From: Chitinophagaceae bacterium UBA2791
GTDB lineage: Bacteria > Bacteroidota > Bacteroidia > Chitinophagales > Chitinophagaceae
Direction: 5' to 3'
Assembly (NCBI GenBank): GCA_002352105.1
Contig: DEHV01000017.1
Span: forward strand, 100,140 to 108,344
DNA: 8,205 nt
Shown: positions 1 to 6,571 of the stretch, one piece after another
Numbering within the stretch: position 1 is the stretch's first letter
How the letters are laid out: every line of letters starts with the position of its first letter
Made by a program: the position numbers and the translations under genes
The notes under the pieces: model-generated
Databases searched by the model: none
Seen by the model: only the letters and a program-made list of their open reading frames with translations
What the model was told of the DNA's origin: nothing

Positions 1-3000
1 TTCCTGATCTCGCTCGAATGGCAGGGCGAAGCGCAGACAGATATCACGATCGGCCAATACGATTATGGCGGCTTATTCCTGCGCATGCCCTGGCATAAGG
101 ACGTGAAAGGCGAAGTGGTGAATACGGCGCGGCAGAAGAATGGCAGGGCCGAGGGGCAAAGAGCCATGTGGGTGGATGTAGGCATGCAGGTAGAGGGCCG
201 CGACGACTTTGCGCATATTGCTATTTTCGATCATCCGGAAAACAAGGATTACCCGCAGATGTGGAGGGTGGACAGCCAGATGGGCGTTGGCCCCGCGCGC
301 GCCAGGGCGGGCGACTGGTTCATCAAAAAAGGAGAAACGGAGACCATCCGTCACGGACTATCGGTATATACCGGAGATTTTCATGATATTGAAGTAACCA
401 AAACATGGGAGAAATATACGGGCCAATCCTCGCTGTACTCCACGGCTTCGTTGTGGCAGATAGCGCAGAAGGAAGGTCTCGAGGCCAAGTTCCTCACGCC
501 GGAAGAAGCGGCGAAGAATATGGAATTGATAGACGGCTATAAGGTGAACGTGTGGGCGGCGGAACCGATGATGACGCAGCCAATGGCGTTTTGCTGGGAT
601 GATCGCGGGCGGTTATGGATCGCTGAAAACCTTGACTATGAGTCGAGGGGACATGGTTTTTCGAACGACGGCAATAGCCGCATCCTTATTTTGGAAGATA
701 CCGACCAGGACGGAGTAGCCGATAAGAGCAAGGTGTTTATGGAAGGCATTCCCTTCCCCGCGGCAATAGCCGTTGGATTTGACGGGGTATATATCGGCGC
801 GCCGCCTAACCTGATCTTTGTTCCCGACCGCAATGGAGACGATATCGCAGATACAAAGGACATCGAAGTTAAGCTAACGGGATGGGGCATACGCGATAGG
901 CATGAAACGCTGAACAGCCTGCACTGGGGCCCCGATGGATGGTTATATGGATTGCAGGGCTTTGCCACCCCTTCGAAAGTGAGAAAGCCTGAAGGCAAGG
1001 GAAAGCTGTATAAACACAAGGATCCCTTTCCTGAGGATATACTGGAGGGCGAAGGCGTGGACATCAACGGCGGCGTATGGAGATATCATCCGGTTAAAGA
1101 CCGTTTTGAAGTGGTGGCCCACGGATTCAGCAATCCCTGGGGAATTGATTATGACGCAAAGGGGCAGTTGTTTATTTCCGCCTGCGTGATACCGCATCTC
1201 TGGCATGTCATTCCCGGAGGCATTTATCACCGGCAGGGCGGCAGGCATTTTAATCCCTATGTATATAATGATATCAAGACCATCGCCGATCACAGCCATC
1301 GTTCGGCGCATGGCGGCGCGAGGGTATACTTATCCGACGCCTTCCCCGAGTCGCAGCGCGGCCGCATCTTCATGGCTAATATTCATGAACACGGCGTTTT
1401 ATCAGATGTGCTGATCCCTAAGGGGTCCGGGTTTACCGGCCGGCATGGCGACGATTTTATGATGGCCAACAACGCGCAGTTTGTAGGGTTCAGTATGGAG
1501 ATCGGGCCGGATGGCGCGCTGTATGTATTAGACTGGCATGATGCGGATATCTGCGGCAAGGAGGTATTGAATAAGGAAACCGGCAGGATATTCCGGATCG
1601 CTCCCGAGCAATCGCTTGCAGAAAACTGGCCGGGACGGTATTCCGATCTCACAAAGATGAGCGACCGGCAACTGGCCGACCTCCAAACAAATAAAAGCGA
1701 ATGGCATGCCAGGCGGGCCAGGGTCATCCTGCAGAACCGGGCGGCCAAAGGCGTTCTGGATAAAAATATTCACGAACCGCTCCGTAAGTTGTTCCTGTCG
1801 TCGCCGAATGCCGACTGGCGGTTGAGGGCAATGTGGACGCTGCATGCGACCGGGGGTTTTAACGCCCAGGCCCTGGTATCGGCCTTGAAAGATAAGGATG
1901 AATATGTGCGCGCATGGGCTATACAGTTATTGTGCGAAGACGGCTCTCCCTCTCCGGAGATCATTTCCTTATTTACCAAGATGGCGAAGGAAGACCGTTC
2001 CCCGGTTGTGCGTTTGTATCTTGCCTCGGCTTTGCAGCGGGTCGACCGCAACGCGGCCTGGTCGATAGCGGCCGAACTGATAAAACGCGGAGAAGATAAA
2101 AATGACCATAACCTTCCGGATATGATCTGGTTCGGATTGGAACCGCTGGTGAAGGAGAACCCCGACCGGGCGCTGTCTTTAGCGGCTACCGCCGAGATCC
2201 CGATCCTCGCCGAATATATTGCGCGCCGCGCCATGGATGCGGACGCGATAGAAACCCTGATTTCCTGGATAGGCAGATCGCCTAAAACATTGGGAAGCCT
2301 GTTGGAAGGGATGAGGGATGGATTGGAAGGCCGTTACGACCTGCCAGCCCCCGCCAGTTGGAAATCCGTCTACGCCAAACTCAGCCAGTCGAGGGATCCA
2401 CAGGTATCAAAGCTATCCCTGGCTGTTTCGCAACAATTCGGCGATGCCGAGTCGGCGCTGCGCTTTATGGCCACCCTGAAAAACAGGAACGCTCCGATTG
2501 CAGAACGCCAGCAGGCGATACAGGCGATCGCCAACCGGCAGAGAGAGGAACTTATTGCTGAGATACCTGCGCTGCTCAATGAACCGGCAATGCGGGCAGA
2601 AGCCATCAGGGCAATTGCGGCGTACGATAATGAACCGCTGGGTAAATTGTTGTTGTCCAAATACAAATCTTTTAACTCCGATGATAAGCTGCAGGCCATT
2701 CAAACCCTTTCTTCGCGCCCTAAATATGGTTGGATGCTGAGCCAGGCGCTTGCCAAAAAGGAAATCCCGAAAACAGATGTTCCCGGTTATGCGGCAAGGC
2801 AGTTGCTAAGGGTAGTGGGAAGCGGTTTTATTGAGGTATGGGGGCCTATGGATTCAAAGATCGACGAGAAAGAATACAACCATTATAAAAAACTGCTTAC
2901 CGACAAAGCCATCAGCGAATCTGATCCGCTTAAGGGAAGGGAAGTGTATATGCGCGCCTGCGGTCCCTGCCATAAGATGTACGGAGAAGGAGGGATCATC

Positions 3001-3339
3001 GGACCTGATCTTACGGGATCGAACAGGCGAAATATTGATTACCTCCTGGGCAATATCCTGGACCCGAGCGGAGAGATACAGGACGATTATAAGATGGTGG
3101 TCGTCACTACGCGCGACGGCCGCACATATGCGGGAAATGTCGCCTCGGAAAACGATCGGCAGCTGACCATGCGGATCGTAGGCAAGGACGCGGTGATTAT
3201 TAACAAATCGGATATCCAGTCGCGCGAAGAAACGGCTGTGTCCATGATGCCCGAGGGCCTGTTGAAAGGAATGAAAGACGAAGACGCGCTGGCGCTGTTT
3301 GCTTATTTCCGTACGGTAGCTCCCGTGCATAGCCAGTAG
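1..3339 (+). CDS. DUF6807 (PmoA-like) / PVC-type dehydrogenase / HEAT / haem-binding CxxCH fusion protein, 5' partial
   Basis: The frame is open from base 1, so the start and the N-terminal export signal lie outside the window; 1112 residues are visible, ending in TAG. Residues 1-140 are the C-terminal half of a DUF6807 (PmoA-like) domain, with GGLFLRM at 23-29 and AIFDHPEN at 74-81. Residues about 174-535 match the PVC-type dehydrogenase propeller (TIGR02604 type), with LNSLHWGPDGWLYG at 304-317, HGFSNPWG at 374-381 and an acidic DxDxDG loop from D233 that may bind calcium. Residues about 565-930 are alpha-helical and HEAT-like. Residues 974-1112 form a TIGR02603-type haem domain: CGPCH at 987-991 would attach haem c, and a Met of SMMPEG (1081-1086) is the likely distal ligand. 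By family it is an exported, probably periplasmic electron-transfer dehydrogenase. The substrate is unknown. Domain calls are from motif recognition, not a profile search. Confidence 0.94.
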   Translation, partial: FLISLEWQGEAQTDITIGQYDYGGLFLRMPWHKDVKGEVVNTARQKNGRAEGQRAMWVDVGMQVEGRDDFAHIAIFDHPENKDYPQMWRVDSQMGVGPARARAGDWFIKKGETETIRHGLSVYTGDFHDIEVTKTWEKYTGQSSLYSTASLWQIAQKEGLEAKFLTPEEAAKNMELIDGYKVNVWAAEPMMTQPMAFCWDDRGRLWIAENLDYESRGHGFSNDGNSRILILEDTDQDGVADKSKVFMEGIPFPAAIAVGFDGVYIGAPPNLIFVPDRNGDDIADTKDIEVKLTGWGIRDRHETLNSLHWGPDGWLYGLQGFATPSKVRKPEGKGKLYKHKDPFPEDILEGEGVDINGGVWRYHPVKDRFEVVAHGFSNPWGIDYDAKGQLFISACVIPHLWHVIPGGIYHRQGGRHFNPYVYNDIKTIADHSHRSAHGGARVYLSDAFPESQRGRIFMANIHEHGVLSDVLIPKGSGFTGRHGDDFMMANNAQFVGFSMEIGPDGALYVLDWHDADICGKEVLNKETGRIFRIAPEQSLAENWPGRYSDLTKMSDRQLADLQTNKSEWHARRARVILQNRAAKGVLDKNIHEPLRKLFLSSPNADWRLRAMWTLHATGGFNAQALVSALKDKDEYVRAWAIQLLCEDGSPSPEIISLFTKMAKEDRSPVVRLYLASALQRVDRNAAWSIAAELIKRGEDKNDHNLPDMIWFGLEPLVKENPDRALSLAATAEIPILAEYIARRAMDADAIETLISWIGRSPKTLGSLLEGMRDGLEGRYDLPAPASWKSVYAKLSQSRDPQVSKLSLAVSQQFGDAESALRFMATLKNRNAPIAERQQAIQAIANRQREELIAEIPALLNEPAMRAEAIRAIAAYDNEPLGKLLLSKYKSFNSDDKLQAIQTLSSRPKYGWMLSQALAKKEIPKTDVPGYAARQLLRVVGSGFIEVWGPMDSKIDEKEYNHYKKLLTDKAISESDPLKGREVYMRACGPCHKMYGEGGIIGPDLTGSNRRNIDYLLGNILDPSGEIQDDYKMVVVTTRDGRTYAGNVASENDRQLTMRIVGKDAVIINKSDIQSREETAVSMMPEGLLKGMKDEDALALFAYFRTVAPVHSQ
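2959..2973 (+). other. Haem c attachment motif CxxCH
   Basis: Codons for C-G-P-C-H lie in the C-terminal domain of the first gene, followed by a G-rich GEGGIIGPDLTG stretch typical of the haem-binding domain of PVC-type proteins. The two Cys would bond haem covalently and His would be the proximal iron ligand. This requires export and the cytochrome c maturation system. Confidence 0.9.
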
Positions 3340-3437
3340 CGCTAACAATATCGCAGCCCTTGCGCAGGCGTAGATTACTGCAGGGCCAGGATATATTATT
3401 CGGGAAACCGGTCTCGGGCAAGAGGGCCAAATAGTTT
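3340..3437 (+). other. Intergenic gap between the cytochrome fusion gene and ggt
   Basis: This 98-bp spacer has no convincing hairpin plus T-run terminator and no clear Bacteroidota-type promoter (TTG, spacer, TAnnTTTG). It contains only an 8-bp palindrome TAGCGCTA over the upstream stop codon and a weak purine stretch AGAGGG 11 bases before the ggt ATG. Both genes point the same way, so co-transcription is possible but not shown. Confidence 0.4.
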
Positions 3438-5162
3438 ATGCATATGCGTTATTTATCCTTTATATTACTCGTTTCCTGCATTTGTCTTTTTTCCTGCGGC
3501 GCGCCCGGAGAGGAAACAAAACAGGATATTGATCCCTTCCATTACGAGCAGCAGAAAAAAGCCGTCGGTTCCAATGGCGCCGTGGTTTCTGCGCATCCCC
3601 TGGCCAGCAAGGTAGGCCTGTCCATATTGAAGCAGGGAGGCAATGCCGTTGACGCCGCTATCGCCACACAACTGGCATTGGCCGTGGTGTACCCCGAAGC
3701 CGGCAATATTGGAGGGGGCGGGTTTATGGTAGCCCGTTTGTCGAACGGCGAAACCGTAGCGTTGGATTACAGGGAAACGGCCCCTGCCTCGGCGCACCGG
3801 GACATGTATCTCGATGAACAGGGAAATATAATTCCCAAGAAGAGTACAAGAGGCGCTTCTTCCAGCGGCGTTCCCGGCACGGTAGCGGGTTTATTTGAAA
3901 GCATGAAGTATGCAAAGCTTCCTTTCGAAAAACTGATAGATCCCGCTATTGGACTGGCGGAAAAGGGGTTTGCCCTGTCTGAGCGCGAAGCAAGGGCCTT
4001 AAACAATCAGCAGGAAGAGCTGAATCAATACAATACCGCGCGGTCGGCCTTTCAACGCGATATTCCTTTTAAGGCGGGGGACACGCTTATACAGGCTGAT
4101 CTTGCGCTAACCCTGAAACGCATGCGCGAAAATGGCCGGGCGGGCTTTTATGACGGAGAAACGGCAAGGCTGATCGTAGATCAAATGAAGGCCGGCGGCG
4201 GATATATCAGCGCCGACGATCTTAAAAATTATGAGGCCAAATGGCGCGATCCCTTTCAGTTTGTTTATAAGGGGTATACGATTATTTCCATGCCGATGCC
4301 CAGCAGCGGCGGATTGTTGTTGAACCAGATGCTGAAGATGATAGAAGACAGGCCGCTGGCGGACCATGGATTTCTTTCGCCTGAAAGCATACAACTGATG
4401 ACGGAAGTGGAAAGAAGAGCATATGCCGACCGGGCGCAGTACATGGGCGACGGAGATTTTTATAAGGTCCCGGTAAAGGAGCTGGCCAGTTCCGAATACC
4501 TGCAAGGCCGGATGAAGGATTATGTTCCCGGCAAGGCGGGCAGCAGCATCGTTACCCAGCCGGGAAGGATACAGCGGAAAGAAAGCGAAGAGACCACCCA
4601 TCTCAGCGTAATCGATAAGGAGGGGAACGCTGTGGCCGTAACGACCACCCTGAACGATTCGTACGGAAGCAGAACCGTGGTGGCGGGCGCGGGCTTTCTG
4701 TTAAATGATGAAATGGATGATTTCAGCGCCAAGCCCGGCGCGCCGAATATGTTTGGCGCCGTAGGAGGGGAAGCCAATGCCATCGCGCCCAACAAGAGAA
4801 TGTTGAGTTCTATGACGCCTACCATTGTGTTAAAGGACAACAAGCCTTACCTGGTGACGGGCACTCCCGGCGGCACCACCATCCCTACTTCCGTATTTCA
4901 GACCCTTGTGAACATCATCGATTTCAAACTCAGCGCCGAAGAGGCGGTCAACGGTCCAAAGTTTCATCACCAATGGCTTCCGGATCGTATTGACATAGAG
5001 AAAAAATTCCCGGATTCGACGCGGGCGGCTTTGGAGAAAATGGGATATACCCTGTTTGAACGCAACAGTATCGGGAGAGTGGAGCTGATCCGCATACTTC
5101 CCGACGGGAGCATTGAAGCTGTAGCGGATATCCGCGGAGAAGATAGCGCCGAAGTTTTTTAA
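3438..5162 (+). CDS. ggt: Gamma-glutamyltransferase (glutathione hydrolase), lipoprotein
   Basis: Complete 574-residue gamma-glutamyltransferase of the Ntn-hydrolase superfamily, of normal family length. It transfers or hydrolyses the gamma-glutamyl group of glutathione and related compounds (EC 2.3.2.2 / 3.4.19.13). Residues 1-20 are a short hydrophobic signal ending in LFSC, so C20 is the likely lipidated Cys; the CGAPGEE that follows lacks an obvious acidic surface-export signal right after Cys, so a periplasm-facing anchor is my guess. RETAP at 112-116 supplies the Arg that binds the substrate carboxylate. Autocleavage is expected before T386 in ETTHLSV, giving a large subunit and a small subunit of about 189 residues with Thr nucleophile. 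The small subunit keeps MDDFSAKPG, SSMTPTI, TPGG and FHHQWLPD, very like the E. coli enzyme. An in-frame TAG lies two codons upstream, so translation begins at the ATG at 3438 or at 3444; only a weak AGAGGG precedes it. Confidence 0.97.
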   Translation: MHMRYLSFILLVSCICLFSCGAPGEETKQDIDPFHYEQQKKAVGSNGAVVSAHPLASKVGLSILKQGGNAVDAAIATQLALAVVYPEAGNIGGGGFMVARLSNGETVALDYRETAPASAHRDMYLDEQGNIIPKKSTRGASSSGVPGTVAGLFESMKYAKLPFEKLIDPAIGLAEKGFALSEREARALNNQQEELNQYNTARSAFQRDIPFKAGDTLIQADLALTLKRMRENGRAGFYDGETARLIVDQMKAGGGYISADDLKNYEAKWRDPFQFVYKGYTIISMPMPSSGGLLLNQMLKMIEDRPLADHGFLSPESIQLMTEVERRAYADRAQYMGDGDFYKVPVKELASSEYLQGRMKDYVPGKAGSSIVTQPGRIQRKESEETTHLSVIDKEGNAVAVTTTLNDSYGSRTVVAGAGFLLNDEMDDFSAKPGAPNMFGAVGGEANAIAPNKRMLSSMTPTIVLKDNKPYLVTGTPGGTTIPTSVFQTLVNIIDFKLSAEEAVNGPKFHHQWLPDRIDIEKKFPDSTRAALEKMGYTLFERNSIGRVELIRILPDGSIEAVADIRGEDSAEVF

Positions 5163-5176
5163 GCGATACTCCAAGC

Positions 5177-5189
5177 TAAGCGGCGCTTA
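5177..5189. terminator. Weak hairpin between convergent genes
   Basis: The sequence TAAGC-GGC-GCTTA is a perfect 5-bp stem with a 3-base loop, 15 bases after the ggt stop and in the gap between convergent ggt and the oxidoreductase gene. There is no T-run on either side, so it is not a classical intrinsic terminator. Its position is its main support. Confidence 0.25.
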
Positions 5190-5245
5190 CGCGATGCGTC
5201 GGATCCGTTCCGGTCTTAAGGCTTGCGTCAGGGAAGGACCCGGAT

Positions 5246-6529
5246 TCATAGCAGATCCCATTTTTTTCTGTACTCCCTGTGCAGGTAGCTGTTGGCTTCC
5301 TTATCGTTGATGAATTTTTCTTTTTGGCTGTTCCAATGAAGTTTCCGGTTCAGCCGGTAGGAAATCAAGCCAAGATGCATGGGCAGCGTCATCTTCCGCG
5401 CATATTCCAGGTTCGACTCGGGCTGCGTGCGGTTTTTAACGGCGTTTACAAAATTTTGCTGGTGCCCCGGGGAACGCTCGATGGAGACGGGGATCCCAGG
5501 GATATCGGAAACGGTTTCTCCGTTAATAGTGATCTCGCGCGTATTGTAATCGCACAACAGCGAGCCCTTATCTCCTTCGAACCATGCGCCAATACTTCTT
5601 TTCGCGGCGCCGGGCACGTCCGGAGGCTCGTGCGTCCAGTAGAGATTAAGTCCGTCAAATTCATAATCCACATCTATCCATTTCGGCGCATCGCCGATGC
5701 CGTCGGAAGCCTGGCCTCTTGCAACAATGCTTTTTAACCCCTTAGGGTCCAGCGACCAGAAAACGATATCCGCGATATGACACCAGAAATCCGCAAAAAC
5801 GCCTCCCGAATAATCCATGAAATACCGGTAATTGAAATGACAACGTTGAGGCATATACTCTACATATGGAGCGGGGCCAAGCCACATATCCCAGTCCAGC
5901 GTTGGCGGAGGGGCCTGTATCTGCGCAGTTCCCAGTTCAGGCGGGAACCCGGTCTTCCATAACCTGACCGTGTGTACCTTGCCGATAGCTCCCGAACGGA
6001 TAATCTCTACCACGCGGTGGTAGTTGTCGGTGGCATGGATCTGGTTGCCCAGTTGAAATACCCGGTTATGGCGTTTCAGATGCTTCAGCATCAGCCGGCC
6101 TTCTGCAACATCATAAGAGAGCGGTTTTTCTCCGTAGACGTCTTTGCCCGCCTGGAATGCCAGCGCGGCGATCTGCGCATGCCAGTGATCAGGCGTGGCG
6201 CAGGTGATGGCGTCGATATCCTTGCGGTCGAGGATATGCCGGAAATCGGAATAGCCCTGCGCCCTGGCGCCTGGCTGCAGGCCCTGCAATGCCTGGAGGG
6301 TAGCGTCCAGATGCGTTTTGTCCACATCGCACAATGCCGCTATCTCTACCTCGGGCAATGCGGCAAACCATTTCATGTGGTTATTTCCCATCCCTCCCAG
6401 GCCGATATGGGCAATACGCAATCTGTCGCTGGGCGCCGCTCGCTGCGAGCTTCCATTCAGGAAAGCCAGACTTAAGGCGGCTGCCCCGCCCTGTTGGATA
6501 AATCTTCTGCGGTTAATGGCGTTGCTCAT
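5246..6529 (-). CDS. Tat-exported Gfo/Idh/MocA-family oxidoreductase
   Basis: Complete 427-residue protein. NRRRFIQQ (6-13) followed by an alanine- and leucine-rich stretch to about residue 31 is a twin-arginine signal, so it is folded with its cofactor in the cytoplasm and exported. The Rossmann domain begins at about 37 with GLGGMG (43-48) binding NAD(P); CATPDHWH (110-117) and EKP (134-136) are family hallmarks, the Lys being the usual catalytic or cofactor-contacting residue. The C-terminal half has DYSGGVFADFWCHIADIVFW (239-258), typical of the bacterial C2-type substrate domain, with H251 and D254 forming the HxxD motif. Relatives act on sugars, inositols or glycosides, and some (such as GH109) are glycosidases that use NAD internally; the substrate cannot be read here. 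No Shine-Dalgarno precedes the ATG: the upstream bases on the coding strand are T-rich. It is convergent with ggt and divergent from the next gene. Confidence 0.95.
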   Translation of the reverse strand: MSNAINRRRFIQQGGAAALSLAFLNGSSQRAAPSDRLRIAHIGLGGMGNNHMKWFAALPEVEIAALCDVDKTHLDATLQALQGLQPGARAQGYSDFRHILDRKDIDAITCATPDHWHAQIAALAFQAGKDVYGEKPLSYDVAEGRLMLKHLKRHNRVFQLGNQIHATDNYHRVVEIIRSGAIGKVHTVRLWKTGFPPELGTAQIQAPPPTLDWDMWLGPAPYVEYMPQRCHFNYRYFMDYSGGVFADFWCHIADIVFWSLDPKGLKSIVARGQASDGIGDAPKWIDVDYEFDGLNLYWTHEPPDVPGAAKRSIGAWFEGDKGSLLCDYNTREITINGETVSDIPGIPVSIERSPGHQQNFVNAVKNRTQPESNLEYARKMTLPMHLGLISYRLNRKLHWNSQKEKFINDKEANSYLHREYRKKWDLL

Positions 6530-6551
6530 AAAGAAGAAAATACGGTTAATG

Positions 6552-6559
6552 AAGGGGAG
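6552..6559 (+). promoter_or_regulatory. Purine-rich ribosome binding site of the polyvalent-protein gene
   Basis: AAGGGGAG ends 9 bases before the ATG at 6569 and resembles a Shine-Dalgarno sequence. It is the best ribosome-binding site in the window and is the reason I place the start at 6569, although the frame stays open upstream to 6476 without another ATG or GTG. Confidence 0.5.
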
Positions 6560-6564
6560 CGCTC
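6557..6564. repeat. Palindrome GAGCGCTC
   Basis: A perfect 8-bp palindrome just before the start codon of the polyvalent-protein gene, overlapping its ribosome binding site. It is the first of three GCGC-containing palindromes in 48 bp. Confidence 0.6.
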
Positions 6565-6571
6565 AAAGATG
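6564..6571 (-). promoter_or_regulatory. Possible -7 element for the oxidoreductase gene
   Basis: On the minus strand this reads CATCTTTG, a 7 of 8 match to the Bacteroidota -7 consensus TAnnTTTG, 34 bases upstream of the oxidoreductase ATG. No TTG lies at the usual -33 spacing (the nearest is 12 bases away), and the element overlaps the start codon of the divergent gene. It is a weak candidate. Confidence 0.2.

Noticed and set aside
2854..3348. A 164-codon minus-strand open frame antisense to the haem-binding domain.
   Set aside because: The plus-strand frame carries recognisable conserved motifs including CxxCH; the minus-strand translation has no recognisable domain, so it is a shadow.
3340..3437. 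A possible terminator or promoter between the cytochrome fusion gene and ggt.
   Set aside because: Only short palindromes are present, with no T-run and no correctly spaced TTG/TAnnTTTG pair.
4107..4601. A 164-codon minus-strand open frame inside ggt.
   Set aside because: It lies opposite strongly conserved GGT sequence and has no recognisable domain of its own.
5972..6475. A 167-codon plus-strand open frame opposite the oxidoreductase gene.
   Set aside because: The minus strand encodes the GLGGMG, EKP and Tat motifs in this stretch; the plus-strand translation is unrecognisable.
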